Translations under genes and position numbers: made by a program
The notes under the pieces: model-generated
Databases searched by the model: none
The model's input: only the letters and a program-made list of their open reading frames with translations
What the model was told of the DNA's origin: nothing
Part shown: positions 29,901-40,200 of the stretch, piece by piece
How positions within the stretch are numbered: the first letter of the stretch is position 1
Layout of the letters: each line of letters begins with the position of its first letter
Origin: Pseudofrankia saprophytica
GTDB lineage: Bacteria; Actinomycetota; Actinomycetes; Frankiales; Frankiaceae
NCBI RefSeq assembly: GCF_000235425.2
Contig: NZ_KI912266.1
Location: 3,985,293-4,049,292, forward strand
Reading direction: 5' to 3'
Length of the DNA stretch: 64,000 nucleotides

Positions 29901-32096
29901 GAAGGCCCGCAGCAGCGTGCCCTGGTCGACCGCGAGCAGAAATCCAGGGTCCTCGACGAGCTGGTCAAGTACGCCACCCGCGGCCGCGTGGGTCGGCAGG
30001 TGCTCGCGGACATAGGCGCTGGCCCGCCACCAGTCGCGGCGAGCCGCGTGGTCGTCGGATGCCGTCACACCATCCGAGTTGCCAGCTCGGGGCGGCACCC
30101 CGCTCACCAGCGACCGTGAGATGCGCCGTTGCGCGTCCCGCTGCGGGAACCGCGGATCCGACCGCAGGTGTTCGGCGAGCGCTTGGTGGTACAGCCGGTA
30201 CACCGAGCGGCCGGCGGGGTCGACGACCTCGGCGATGTAGGCGGCGGCCTCCCGCAGCAACGCGCCGATGTCCTCGTCCGTGCAGACCGATCCGGCGAAC
30301 ACGGTCGCCAGCTGCGCCCACAGGATTCCTCGCGGCAGGCCGTGCCCCTCGGCGAAGGCCAGCGGGGCGAGCATGCGGCGCACCCGCTCCTCGTCCGGCC
30401 CGAACCGGGCCAGGTAGTCGTCGAAGGCCTCGCCGATCTCCGTCGGCAGCCGGTCCGCCCAGTCCGGGTCCGTGACGTCGATGGGCACCGGCGCGGAGCG
30501 CAGACTGCGGGACGTCATCCGGGCCACGAGGAACACACCGTCCGCGCGCTGGGCCACGGCCTGCCCGACGACGTCCGCGAGGTCGCGCTGACCGCGATAG
30601 GGCGTCGAGACCTCCGGTTGGTCCTCGGAGAGCAGCACCGCCCGGACGTAACCGGCGATGTCGTCCGCCCCCAGGTATCCGGACCTGTCGATGTCGAGCG
30701 TTCGCAATGTGGGCCCGAGCGCGCCTAGCAGGTCACGTCGGGTGCCGACGAGTAGCCGCACGCCGGGAATCTCCGACAGAGGTCGCAGCAGCTCGCGTGC
30801 GATGCGCCTGGGCTCTCTGCGCGCGGCGGTGTCGGAGTACGTGCCGGAGCCTGCCTCGTCGAGCGCGTCGACGACGACCACGACACACCCTTCGCGTGCC
30901 CGCCGGCTCACCTCCTGCAGCAGCCGGCTGGTGCCGTCGGCGGGCGCGCCCAGTTGGGTGCCGATCTGCTGCACCACCTCCTCGAGCCGCTTGTGCCGGG
31001 CATGGACGGCGACGTCGACCACGCCGGCCGGCAACGTCAGCTCGGGATCGACGTCGTCGAGATCGAGCGAACGCCGGTACACCGGGTCCGACATTGCGAC
31101 GACGCGTCCGAGCACTGCGGACTTGCCCGATCCGGGATTGCCCGTAACGATGCGTCCCTTGCCATCCGATTGCTCGTCGGTCAGCCAGGAGACCAGTTCG
31201 CGCAGCAATTTCTCGCGGCCTCGGAAGTACAGTCCTCGTTCGGATTCGTACTCGACGCCGCGGGAGCGTGGGCCGAAGTGGTCGACGAGGTCGCGCTTCG
31301 CGGCGAGCAGTTGGGTCTCGAGATCCGTGCCAACTGGCGGAAGTGTCTCCTGGTAGCCGGTGTTCGGTAGAAACGGAGCAAGGCCGGTTACCAGCCCGGC
31401 CGCCAGTTCCGTCCGTTGGTCCAGGCCGTGCTCGCGGAACAGCGTGTTGATCGTGTCGACCAGCTCGGCCAGGTCGATGAAACGCTGCCGCTGGCCGGCG
31501 CGCACAGCCGCCGCGTCGACGGCGCGAGGCAGCAATGCACCGAACGCGCCGTCTACCGCCTGGTCCGCGGCTCGGGCCGACGACAGGAACCACATTCCGG
31601 TGCTCGCGTTCGACGTGGAAAGCCGGCGGCTCAGGGACTGGAGCGCGAGGGTAGCGCCGTCCGCGGCACCAGCGCCTGCGTAACAGGCGTCGAGCAGAAG
31701 GAGGACGTTGCCGAGCTGGCCGCCGGTGAGGATCCGCACCAGGTCCTCGGTGGCGAGCGCGCTCGCCGCGAGGTCATCCGACCGGCTGTCCCAGCACAGC
31801 AGGTAGTGCCGGTCGCCGTCGACCGTCACGCCGTGGCCGCCGTAGTAAAGGGTGACCAGGTCTTCCGGGCCCAGCGCGGCGTCCCGGCACCAGTGGCTCA
31901 GCACCTCCTTCACGTGGGACGCGGACGAATACTGCCCGAGGCCAGGCAGAGGCACCTCATAGCCGAGGTCAGTGAACAGCCGGGTCACTCTCGCGACGTC
32001 CTGCCCGACGGCGGGGAGTTCACCGTGTGGAAGGTGGGCGTAGCGTTCGACGCCGACGCATAGAAGAAACCGCCGACCGGTCGGCGCTTTGGTCAT
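26928..32096 (-). CDS. caspase-like / NACHT-type NTPase / WD40 repeat protein
   Basis: A 1722-residue signalling protein. Residues 8-240 are a C14 caspase-like peptidase with the His88 (LYYGGHG) and Cys138 (LLLLDACYAG) dyad. Residues about 290-700 are a STAND NTPase with Walker A GNPGSGKS (319-326) and Walker B VVVVVDALDE (405-414). From about 805 to the end there are WD40 repeats; I count about 14 clear ones (GHxxxV...VRVWD) plus several degenerate ones, enough for two or more propellers. ATG 32096 has gggggcag before it. The propellers probably sense a ligand, the NTPase oligomerises and the protease fires, as in bacterial caspase/NACHT immunity. It is less GC-rich than its neighbours, suggesting transfer. 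Confidence 0.88.
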   Translation of the reverse strand: MTKAPTGRRFLLCVGVERYAHLPHGELPAVGQDVARVTRLFTDLGYEVPLPGLGQYSSASHVKEVLSHWCRDAALGPEDLVTLYYGGHGVTVDGDRHYLLCWDSRSDDLAASALATEDLVRILTGGQLGNVLLLLDACYAGAGAADGATLALQSLSRRLSTSNASTGMWFLSSARAADQAVDGAFGALLPRAVDAAAVRAGQRQRFIDLAELVDTINTLFREHGLDQRTELAAGLVTGLAPFLPNTGYQETLPPVGTDLETQLLAAKRDLVDHFGPRSRGVEYESERGLYFRGREKLLRELVSWLTDEQSDGKGRIVTGNPGSGKSAVLGRVVAMSDPVYRRSLDLDDVDPELTLPAGVVDVAVHARHKRLEEVVQQIGTQLGAPADGTSRLLQEVSRRAREGCVVVVVDALDEAGSGTYSDTAARREPRRIARELLRPLSEIPGVRLLVGTRRDLLGALGPTLRTLDIDRSGYLGADDIAGYVRAVLLSEDQPEVSTPYRGQRDLADVVGQAVAQRADGVFLVARMTSRSLRSAPVPIDVTDPDWADRLPTEIGEAFDDYLARFGPDEERVRRMLAPLAFAEGHGLPRGILWAQLATVFAGSVCTDEDIGALLREAAAYIAEVVDPAGRSVYRLYHQALAEHLRSDPRFPQRDAQRRISRSLVSGVPPRAGNSDGVTASDDHAARRDWWRASAYVREHLPTHAAAGGVLDQLVEDPGFLLAVDQGTLLRAFSSVQSAAGRAARKAYEQTANRLRETAPLPERAAYLQLSARRCGADELAGLLERLDVDLPWSTLWTWWSPTGVHRQISGHTEPITAVVLGDLDGQPIVVSGDAGGNVRVWDLLSLEPLGGSFKADDRRITALALGELDEYSVLLVGGAEGCVRILDLSTREEIRPPLRGHTNGVTAIAVGSSDGEAIVATGSRDGAALVWRLRDGARLGPPIVGHRSVVHAVALGRLDGADVLLTGGADNQVRVWRVGSGEAIGRPFIGHSNSVNQVGVGLLQGRPIVVTGSSDGTWGRWDIASGQQIGEPVGAHRRGIKGLALGYLRGRAIVVTCGDTARIWDLESGQPIGQPLVGHSGPVFAVAVRDAGSRPVVVTGGDDRVVRIWDIAAEQPPDEHTQTVSALQTGSVAGRPVVVTGSRDTTALVWDLLTGEPVTAPLRGHRQDVTALALGYARGTDVLATGSPDCEVRVWDLVTQRQLGPTLVGHSNSISALTFAQVAGEQVLLTGSVDGTVRVWEVGTGRAVVEPLTGLNADLDFLMVAEADGGTVVIASSVTGSSYLWKLAAEISGHALPKIPEHSRVLADACHGGTPILLLTDRANNLTLWDVVTGTPASQTAPGPGSVLSARLVHHEGRELAILRCFDRAVVWDIADGRQVGRPLIDTLYDRRTWVTAISSQGQLIGVVTRSQGDQVQPWDVESGRPTTYRIGSGDMSVSGLQVSSYGNSRRLVGAFGTDVVRIWDLESGNTYLSPILAYYATGVHFFPDDDPESIFVADINGCWIHNMRHVSDPRKILGRFQGIVLLTADGKPALATGDDDNIVVLDQISGARLRSLTGHSGRIMELAAAVVQERCLLASAAGDATARIWDVESGEAIATFAGHGGEVNTVAFGRLAEADVVVTGDDDGAVRIWNLATREQVGHCMTTHASWISAVRCVADGPNLLCATGSNDGLVRVWDVSDKRLLAEITMATVVRDLAITSDRRLLVATNSGLAAFHVRQ

Positions 32097-32346
32097 GGCT
32101 GCCCCCGTTGACGGGCCCTTGACTCCCGCCGAGACGTCGAATTCGCCATTCCCGCCGACCGGGCGGCGAACGATCACGAGGGATCCTAGCGTGCGCCGAT
32201 CGCGCGGCAGCCCCGTTCATATGCGCGGATGGGCAGGATTTGTCGTTGACCCTGCCGCGACTGACCCCATCAGGTCGCGACCACGGCGGCACACAGCGGT
32301 GATCAATCAGTCGCGTACTCCCGGGCGAGCGTGGCCGGGGGCGAGG

Positions 32347-33090
32347 CTACGGCGCGGTCGGCTTCTGCCAGATCGAGATGTGCTGGCGGCTTTCGCTGGT
32401 GAAGGGGGCTCCAGACCAGGTGGACCAGCGATCGCGCAGACGGAGCCCCGCAAGCCTGGCCATCAGGTCGAGCTCCGCCGGCCAGACGTAGCGGAACGGG
32501 ATCGAGCGGACCGTGCCGCGGCCGTCGACGATCTCGACGTAGTTGGAGCTCATCCGCTGGGTGGCGACGTCGAACACGTCGTAGGACCAGCTCTGCGAGC
32601 CGACGTCACACGGCAGGACGTTCTGCCCGGGCGGCAGGCTGCGCAGCGCTGGCACGTTGACCTCGACGACGAAGCAGCCGCCCGGCTCGAGGTGCGCGGC
32701 GGCGTTGCGGAAGACCTCGACCTGGCCATCCTGCGTCGTCACGTTCTTGATCGTGTTGAAGACCAGGTAGGCGACGGTGAACGAGCCCTCGACGGTCGTC
32801 GTCGCGAAGTCGCCGATCGTCACGTCGACCGTGTCTCCGGCCGGTTTCGCCCGCAACTGGGCCACCATCGCCCGGGAGAGGTCGATGCCGTGCACCGGTA
32901 CGCCCCGGCGGGCGAGGGGGAGGGCGAGGCGTCCGGTACCGACGCCGAACTCCAACGCGCGGCCATCGCCGGCAAGCTCGGCCAGGACGTCTACGGCAGG
33001 ATCGACGTCCTCCGGCGCGAACCGAGATGCCTCCGTGGCGTCGTACCGGGCCGCGACCGCCTCCGGAAAGTAGCCATCCTCATCAAGCAC
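32347..33090 (-). CDS. class I SAM-dependent methyltransferase
   Basis: A 247-residue methyltransferase with motif I ALEFGVGTGRLALPLARRG, the acidic loop VHGIDLSRAMVAQL, and a post-core half containing PGGCFVVEVNVP. GTG 33090 opens the conserved YFPEAVAARYDATEASRF segment; longer in-frame sequence is unrelated. The overall pattern fits small-molecule methyltransferases (methyltransf_25 type). It lies 250 bp downstream of the caspase gene's start and is divergent from the small gene at 33289. The substrate is unknown. Confidence 0.83.
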   Translation of the reverse strand: MLDEDGYFPEAVAARYDATEASRFAPEDVDPAVDVLAELAGDGRALEFGVGTGRLALPLARRGVPVHGIDLSRAMVAQLRAKPAGDTVDVTIGDFATTTVEGSFTVAYLVFNTIKNVTTQDGQVEVFRNAAAHLEPGGCFVVEVNVPALRSLPPGQNVLPCDVGSQSWSYDVFDVATQRMSSNYVEIVDGRGTVRSIPFRYVWPAELDLMARLAGLRLRDRWSTWSGAPFTSESRQHISIWQKPTAP

Positions 33091-33288
33091 CCAGGAACCG
33101 TATCGGCGGGATTTTGGCCGCGCGAACGAATTTCGGCCACCTCGTGGTTCGGTTCCCGCCTGCTCACCGGTGTCCGTCAGGTCACGGGCGGGCGCCGCGC
33201 CGGCGAGGTTTACCGCCCCCGTCCGCGGGCGATCTGCGTCAGACAGGCACGCGAGCTGGGTGCCGGGCGACCAGGTGAGGAGAGGGAC

Positions 33289-33549
33289 GTGGCGACGAGC
33301 GACACCGACGAGACGCGCGACACCGACGAAAAGGGCTACCGGCACGTCAACTTCTTCCGCGCCATGCTGATCAAGGCCATGGGCCCGGCCGAGCTCGGCG
33401 AGAACGGCCCGCTGACCGGCACGAAGTACGACCCCGCGCTGAAGAAGGAGAAGGCGCAGCGGAAGTGGCGGCAGCGGCGGGCCAAGGTGGCAAGCCAGGG
33501 GGGCGAACGCCAGCGGGCCGCGCACCAGGAACCAGAACACCACCACTAA
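33289..33549 (+). CDS. small basic hypothetical protein
   Basis: An 86-residue protein from GTG 33289, with gaggagaggg just upstream. It starts acidic (SDTDETRDTDEKGYRHV), then NFFRAMLIKAMGPAELGENG, and ends very basic (KKEKAQRKWRQRR...) with a terminal His run. The good ribosome binding site and coding-like codon use support a real gene. No family is recognised; the basic tail could bind nucleic acid. It is divergent from the methyltransferase gene and converges on the SARP gene. Confidence 0.5.
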   Translation: MATSDTDETRDTDEKGYRHVNFFRAMLIKAMGPAELGENGPLTGTKYDPALKKEKAQRKWRQRRAKVASQGGERQRAAHQEPEHHH

Positions 33550-33611
33550 TAGCCGCGGCCAGCGCGCGGCGCGGCTAGCCGCGGCGCGGCCAGCGCGCGG
33601 CGGCGCCCGGT

Positions 33612-33675
33612 GCGCGGTGCGGTCAGGGCGCGGTGTGGTGAGGGCGTGGTGTGGTGAGGGCGTGGTGTGGTCAGG
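33612..33675. repeat. four tandem 16-bp repeats
   Basis: The unit gcgyggtgyggtsagg occurs four times at 33612, 33628, 33644 and 33660, with one to three differences between copies. The last copy overlaps the stop codon (33671-33673) of the SARP regulator on the minus strand. The preceding 33553-33611 is also repetitive GC-rich sequence. Confidence 0.65.
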
Positions 33676-36600
33676 GCGCGGTGGCGAGCTCGGTGAGCAG
33701 CGCCCGTGCGTCCCGGGCGACACCGGCCATGCCGCGCCGGTCCGCGCGTTCTGCCACGTCGCGCAGCTCCGCGTCGTCGACCGGCCCGCCGGCCCGCGCC
33801 GCGAGCTGGGCGGCGAACAGCCGGCAGCGCAGCAGCGAGCCGATGCCGTGGGTACGGGCGGCGAGCTCCGCGGCGGTGCGCAGGTGGGCCCGCGCCGCCG
33901 GCAGGTCGTCGGCCAGGGCGGCGAGCCGCGCGAGGCCGAGGGCGACGGGGCCCACCATGCCGCACTGCCCGATGTTGGCGGCGCAGTGCGCGACGGGGGC
34001 CAGCCGGGCCGACAGGATCTCCACCTGCTCCCGCAGGCCGCGGTCGGCCACCGCATGCGCGAGCATGGTCAGCCGGCCGTGGGTGGTCCAGGTGACCGGC
34101 TCGAACCGGGCGATCTCGGCCGCTACCAGCTCGTCTGTGCCGGGACCGCCCTGGGTGATCGCGGCCAGCGCCGCGGTCCACGGGGCGGACATGTCGACCG
34201 GCAACGTCTCGTCCGGCTCGTGCGGCCGGCCCTGTTCCCAGCGCAGGGTCAGCAGGGCAGCCTGGTAGGCGCCGCTCTGGTACAGCTCCGTCTCGCGGTG
34301 CAGCTCGGAGGCGTGCCGGTAGGTCGCCTCCGCGGCGGTCAGGTCGTCGTCGCGCCACAGCGCGAGAGAGCCCTGTGCCCAGCGGAACTGCACTCGGCTC
34401 GCCGGCAGCCGCAGCAGGTCACTGCCGACGGCGCCGAGCCGCACGTGGTCGGCCGCCGTCGGGTCCCCGAGTGCCGTCTTCGCCAGGTATCGCAGGCCGT
34501 GCGCGATCACCTCATCGAGCTGGGCGCTGGCGTGCGGCACCGCGGCGAGCCGGTCGAGCAGGTCGAGGGATTCGGCGGCCCGCTCGGCGATTCCGGAGAA
34601 CGCCAGCGCCCGGCCGAGCAGGGCGTCGGCCAGGGCCTCGTCGTCACCGGTCTGCTCGGCGAGGTCGATCGCCCGCTGGCTGAGCAGGTCGGGCACCGAG
34701 CCGTCCGGGTCGTAGCAGCTTCCGACCGCGAGCGCGGCCAGCACCCGGACGCGGGCGACCGGGTCGGCGGTGACCAGCGTCTCCAGGCCGGCGAGGCGGG
34801 CCAGCAGCGGCGCCGGGTCGTCGCCGTAGGCGGGCCACGGCCATGAGCCGCTGGTGCGCAGCAGGGCGGCGGCGAGCCTGCCCGCCGAGTCCAGCCGCCC
34901 GCGGCGCACCGCGTCGAGCAGGCCCGCGTCGACCACGTCGAGCAGGGTCTGCCCGCGGCCGGCCCTGGCGAGTGCCGCCACCCGCGCGACGACGACCTCG
35001 TCCCGGTCGACGCCGGGACCATCGCCGGAACCACTGCCGCGACCGCCGGTGGTCTGGTCGAGCGCGTCGAGCGCCTGTCCCCACCAGTGCGCCGCCGCCT
35101 CGGAGTACCACCGGCGCTCCGCGTCGAGCGCCGCCGCCCGGCAGGCGTCGAACACGTCGGCGGCGTCGGCGAGCGGCCAGGCCGCGACGAGATGCGCCGC
35201 CCGCCGGGAGAGCGCCTCGCCGCCCCCGGCCGGGCCGAGCGCCTCGGCGACCCGCAGGTGCAGCCGCTGGCGGCGCAGGCCGGAGATGCCGGCCACGACC
35301 TCGTCCCGCAGCAGGGCGTGCGCGAACATGTACCGCCCGGTGCCGGCGGCCTGAACGATGACATGCTCGTCCGCGGCCTCGTCCAGCAGGTCTGCGAGCT
35401 CGTCGCGGTCGAGCCGGGTGACCCGTCCGAGCAGGTCGATGTCGAGGGTGTCGCCGATGACCGCGGCGGCCCGCAGCACCTGCATGACGGCCAGGTCGAG
35501 CCCGGCGAGCCGCTGGCCGAGCACCGAGCGCACGGCCACCGGCACCTGGCCGCTGGCCCGTTCCTCGGCGGGCAGCCGGGCGTACTCGCAGACGAAGAAC
35601 GGGTTGCCGCCGGTCCGGTCGGTGAGCTGGGCCGCCTCGGCGGCGTCGAGGGCCTGCCCGCTGACCCGGCCGGCGAGCTCGGTCACCTCGGCTTCGGTGA
35701 GCGGCGGGACGGCGAGGCGCCGGGAGCCGTGCCGGCGGGACACGGCGGCGAGCAGCCGGGCGAGCTCGGGGTTCCCGGAGACGTCCCGGGCGGTGGCGAC
35801 GACGGCGAGGCCGGGGAACGCCGCCGCGCCCGCGAGATGGGTGAGCAGCCGCAGCGACGCCGGATCCGCCCAGTGCACGTCCTCGGCCACGACCAGCAAC
35901 GGCCGGGCCGCGGCGGCGTCGGCCAGCGCGTCGGCCACCCGGTCGTAGACGACGAACCGGGCCGCGTCGGCGTCGACGCCGGCCGGCGGGGTCAGCAGGT
36001 CGTCCGGATCGGCGCCAAGGTCACGCAGCAGCTGGCGCAGGGGCCACCATGGCGGCACCACGTCGTCGGGGCATCCGGTGCGCGAGACGACCCCGCCGGC
36101 CCGCTGCCAGCTGCCCGCGGCCTCCTCGGCGAGCCGGCTCTTGCCGATTCCGGCCGGGCCGGTCAGGACCATCCAGCGGCCGGGGCCGGCGATCGCCTCG
36201 GCGAGCGCGGACTCCAGCGCCGCCACCTCCCGGGCCCGGCCGACCAGGTCGTCGTCGACCGATGGCGGCCGCGCCCGGTCCGTCATGGTGCCGCCGGTCG
36301 CGTCGGCGTGGGCACTGGTGGCGCCGGCGTTGGTGGCGCCGGCCGCGCCAGGAGCGATGCCGCTGGTGGCGACGGCCAGCCCGACACCGGCGACACCGGC
36401 GGTGCCGGCGCGGCTGGTCGGATCCGACGAGACCGGGGTCGCGGGCCACGCGTCGAGCTCGCCATCCTGGCGCAGGATCGCGCCCTGCAGGTCGCGCAGC
36501 GCCGGGCCGACGTCCAGGCCCAGCTCCTCGTCCATCCGCCGGGCCTGCTCGCGGAACACGTCGAGCGCCTCCGCGGCCCGTCCCGCTCGATAGAGGGCGA

Positions 36601-37216
36601 CCATGCGCAGCCAGCAGGCCTGCTCGGCGAGCGGCGTGGCGAGCAGCAGCTCACGGGACCGCGAGACGGCGGCGGTGACCCGCCCGACGCCGAGGAGGCC
36701 CGTGATCGCGTGCTGCTCGCACTGCGCCCACCGCTCCTCCACGGACGCCGCCGCCGCCAGCACCCACGGCTCGTCGGCGAACTCGGCGAGCAACGGTCCC
36801 CGCCGCAGCGCCGCGGCGCGCTCGGTGGCCTCGACGGTCGCCGGCCAGTCACCGGTCTCGGCCGCGGCGCGCGCCCGGTCGCATTCCCGCTCGAACAGCC
36901 GCAGGTCGATCTCGTCGGCGGCGACGTCCGCGACATAGCCGGGGTTGCGGCGCACGATCGGCGACGTCGCCCGCTCGTCGTCCCGCAGCAGCCGGCGCAG
37001 GTTGGAGATATGGGCGTGCAGGCTGGACAGCATGCTCGGCGGGTGTTCGTCGCCCCAGACGGCGTCGGCCAGGCGGTCGACGGAGACGACCCGGCCCGCG
37101 TCGAGCAGCAGCGCCGCAAGCACGGCGCGCTGCTTGGGCCCGCCCAGCGCGACCGGCCGCCCGTCGCGGACCACCTCGACCGGGCCGAACAGGCGGTAGG
37201 ACGGCACGCGTCTCAT
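33671..37216 (-). CDS. SARP/AfsR-like regulator with BTAD and AAA NTPase domains
   Basis: An 1181-residue regulator. Residues 1-95 are an OmpR-type winged helix-turn-helix (FGPVEVVRDGRPVALGGPKQRAVLAALLL), 100-255 the bacterial transcriptional activation domain (EECDRARAAA-type helices, VALYRAGRAAEALDVFREQARRMDEELGLD), then a Gly/Ala-rich linker, an AAA/STAND NTPase with Walker A GPAGIGKSR (about 350) and Walker B LLVVAEDVHWAD, and a C-terminal TPR-like helical array. Such proteins activate specialised-metabolite or stress genes. It starts 32 bp after the helicase-PLD gene on the same strand, so the two may be co-transcribed. The target is unknown. Confidence 0.85.
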   Translation of the reverse strand: MRRVPSYRLFGPVEVVRDGRPVALGGPKQRAVLAALLLDAGRVVSVDRLADAVWGDEHPPSMLSSLHAHISNLRRLLRDDERATSPIVRRNPGYVADVAADEIDLRLFERECDRARAAAETGDWPATVEATERAAALRRGPLLAEFADEPWVLAAAASVEERWAQCEQHAITGLLGVGRVTAAVSRSRELLLATPLAEQACWLRMVALYRAGRAAEALDVFREQARRMDEELGLDVGPALRDLQGAILRQDGELDAWPATPVSSDPTSRAGTAGVAGVGLAVATSGIAPGAAGATNAGATSAHADATGGTMTDRARPPSVDDDLVGRAREVAALESALAEAIAGPGRWMVLTGPAGIGKSRLAEEAAGSWQRAGGVVSRTGCPDDVVPPWWPLRQLLRDLGADPDDLLTPPAGVDADAARFVVYDRVADALADAAAARPLLVVAEDVHWADPASLRLLTHLAGAAAFPGLAVVATARDVSGNPELARLLAAVSRRHGSRRLAVPPLTEAEVTELAGRVSGQALDAAEAAQLTDRTGGNPFFVCEYARLPAEERASGQVPVAVRSVLGQRLAGLDLAVMQVLRAAAVIGDTLDIDLLGRVTRLDRDELADLLDEAADEHVIVQAAGTGRYMFAHALLRDEVVAGISGLRRQRLHLRVAEALGPAGGGEALSRRAAHLVAAWPLADAADVFDACRAAALDAERRWYSEAAAHWWGQALDALDQTTGGRGSGSGDGPGVDRDEVVVARVAALARAGRGQTLLDVVDAGLLDAVRRGRLDSAGRLAAALLRTSGSWPWPAYGDDPAPLLARLAGLETLVTADPVARVRVLAALAVGSCYDPDGSVPDLLSQRAIDLAEQTGDDEALADALLGRALAFSGIAERAAESLDLLDRLAAVPHASAQLDEVIAHGLRYLAKTALGDPTAADHVRLGAVGSDLLRLPASRVQFRWAQGSLALWRDDDLTAAEATYRHASELHRETELYQSGAYQAALLTLRWEQGRPHEPDETLPVDMSAPWTAALAAITQGGPGTDELVAAEIARFEPVTWTTHGRLTMLAHAVADRGLREQVEILSARLAPVAHCAANIGQCGMVGPVALGLARLAALADDLPAARAHLRTAAELAARTHGIGSLLRCRLFAAQLAARAGGPVDDAELRDVAERADRRGMAGVARDARALLTELATAP

Positions 37217-37248
37217 GATGCCCGCCGCCGGAGCGTTCTCGCCCGCCG

Positions 37249-40200
37249 TCAGGCGCTGGAGCCTGCGCCACCGCGCGGCGTCCTCCTCGTGGCGTTGTCA
37301 TCCCGGGGGAGCTGTTGCTGCGTGCCGCACGCGGGGCACACCCAGTGCCAGCCGTCGCCCTGCGCCCTCGCGGATCGGGCCCCGTCCATGACGGCGCCCT
37401 CTTTAGGGCAGGAGGGTGGCTCGGCGAGCTGGGCCGCGCGTTCGTGGCGGAGGACCTGCGCGGCGAACCGCCGTCCCCGGTGGCGAATCATGATCTCGCG
37501 GCGGCCGGTGCTGGAGAGCGTGTTGTAGCTGCCGACGAAGACGGTCTCGTCGTCGACGATGACGATCTTCTGGTGCATCTGGCGGAGGCGGACGAGACGG
37601 CTCACGGCGCCGGCAAGCTCGCCGAGCCGGCGGTCCTGGTGTCGGCTGCTGGCGCGCTGGCGCCGGTGCACCCAGTCCTTCTCGTCGACGACGAAGGCCG
37701 TGACCGTCACGCCACGGTCCCGGGCCCGGGCGAGCAGGGGCACCAGCGCGTCCTGGCGGGCTCCGAACCACGGCGACCAGATCCACACCGAGTGGTTGGC
37801 GTCCTGGATCGCGTCCCGCACCGCCGTGACGTAGCCGGCTTCGTCGTAGATCCTCTCCACGACGACGTGCCCCTGGAACGCCTCCCACAGTTCACCGACC
37901 AGCGGGTCCGTGGGCGGGGCGTCCTTCCCGTCCGGGTCGGGGAGCCCGAGGAGGTCGACGGCACGGACAACGTGGATCGTGCCGTCGCGGACCAGCTGCC
38001 CGACCGCGCCGAGCGTGGAACGGGCGTACGCGGCGGCGACCGCGCGCCGGCTCACCAGCAGGTAGGCCCGATGCCGAGCACGGGTGATGGCGACGTTGAG
38101 AAGCTTCGCCCCCTCACGGTCCATCGGCCGCGCGGAGCGCAGCGACGCCCGGGCCGCCCAGCCCGGAACGCCGCCGTCCTCGACCAGATCGACGATGGCG
38201 ACGTCGAACTCTCGGCCCTGGAACGTGTGGGCTGTTCCCGCTTCGACGGGCGGGTCGCCGCCCAGCGAGCCAACATCGTCGAGGTAGTCGACGGTGGCGA
38301 GGGCCTGCGCACGGTAAGGGGTGATGATTCCGGAGCTCTCGCCGCGCTCGCGATGATGCTCGGCGAGTGCACGGGCGAGAAGGCTGCCCGCCAGCCACCA
38401 TCGCCCGGCCTGGCCGGCCGGCAGGCGCACCCGCCCGAGCTCGTCGAGTCCGAGGCCGTCAAGGCCGTCGGTATCGACGAGGACGATCTGGGCGTCGTCG
38501 GCCGAGGCCGGCGCGGGCCGACCGGCGACGAGCACCCCGTCGTAGGCGATCCTGTTGGCCAGCTCGACCAGCTGCGGGCCGAAGCGGCGCGTGGTCCGCA
38601 GGGCCACGCAACCCGGCATGGCCAGCGCGGTCGCGGGTTCGGTCACGCCCACCAGCGCGAAGCAGTCCTGCAAGAGCCAGGGGGCATGCGGCGCGGATTC
38701 GTCCACGGTCGGCCGGACGGGGCCAAGTTGGCGGAAGTCACCGAGCAGGACGACGGTCTCCTGGGCCTTCGCCGCGGCGAGCAGAAGGTCGGGGAGCAGC
38801 GCGGCCGCCGCCTCGTCCACGAACACGGCGTCATACGGGCCGTCGTAGACGGCCGAGTGGATCCGGAACCGGGTAAGGGTCGCCGCGACGAGGCGTGCCT
38901 TTCTGATGATCGCGGGCTCTGTCTCGGTTCGGGACTTCTCCAGCGCTTCCAGGACCTGCTCGTAGCGTCGTTCGAGCGCACTGCGCTCGTCCCGCACAGA
39001 CGCGGCTGTCTTCGACAGCACCGCGCGTTCGTCCGCCAGGGCGGGAAGCCCCGCGCGCTCGGCGGCCTCGATGACGGCTCGATCCCGGTCGGACGCCCCG
39101 GCGCGCGCCAGAATCTGGGCACGAACCGCCCGAAGCCGTTCGACCTCCTGGTAGGCCGCATCAAGGGAGGCCTGTGCCCGCCTGAGGGCCTTCCGGGCAT
39201 CGGCCACGGCGCCCTGCCGCCGGGTGACCTCGCCGGCCGTGACCGGCGCGGCGGCCGACTCATGCTCGGCGGCCAGGGGCGTTGCCAGCGCACGGTGCTC
39301 GTCGGCCAGCCGCCGGGCCTCGTCGTGCTCCCACGTCGCGGCGGCGAGCGAACGTTCGGCTTCGGCCACGGCCGCGCCGAGGCGGGCCTGTTCGGCTCGG
39401 TTACGCAGCCAGGCTCGTGGCGTGCCGCCCGGAAGTGCCGCGCGTCGTTCGCGTAGGGACGTCAGCCGTCTTCCCACGGCCCGGAGGGAGCCGGCCGCCG
39501 CGACGGCGTGGGCATCCAACCGGGCCGTCTCCGCGCGAAGGCGGCTGGCCTCGGCCAGCCGTTCACTCACCGCGCTGATCGCTCCCAGCTCGTCGCAGGC
39601 GCGCACCCAGGCGGCGTGCAGCTCGTCGCGCGCGCCCTCGGCAGCACGCAGCCGCGACTCGGCGGCGCTCAGCTGGTCTGTGCGCGCCGCGAGGGCACGG
39701 TCCCGCTCGACGCGGGCCTGGGCGGCGCGGTGAGCCACGAGCTCGAAGCCGTCGAGGCGTTCGTCCAGCTCCTGAAGTCGCGCCAGCGCGGGATCACCCT
39801 CGAGCTGGCGGATCTTCTGCTCCAGTTCCGCCAGCTGGCCCGTCAGTGTCCGCAGGCGTGCCTGCACGAGGCGGGGGAGTGAGACCCGGTCGTCCTGAGC
39901 GATCCTGGCGAGGGCGGGCGGGCCCACTCTGACCAGTTCTCCGGCCGGCGGGTCGCGGGCGAGGACGACGCCGAGTAGTGCGTTGTCGACGGCGATGTTC
40001 GTCGCGGAGACCAGCAGCACCCGCTTTCCTCGGGTGAGCAGGTCGTCGATGGCTCTCGCGAGCACGGTTGTCTTACCCGTGCCCGGAGGACCCCAGACCA
40101 TCCGTACACCGTTGGTCGTACAGGCGTGGTAGGCGCGCGCCTGGTCGCTGGACAGTCCGGGGGCCTGGTTCACCGTTGCCAGTACGGGAGTGAGAATGCC

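Noticed and set aside
34507-35364. Serine/arginine-rich frame inside the SARP gene
   Set aside because: Shifted-frame shadow of the regulator's TPR region.
35087-37528. 813-residue plus-strand frame opposite the SARP regulator
   Set aside because: Low-complexity Gly/Arg/Glu sequence typical of the antisense of a GC-rich gene; no start or domain support.
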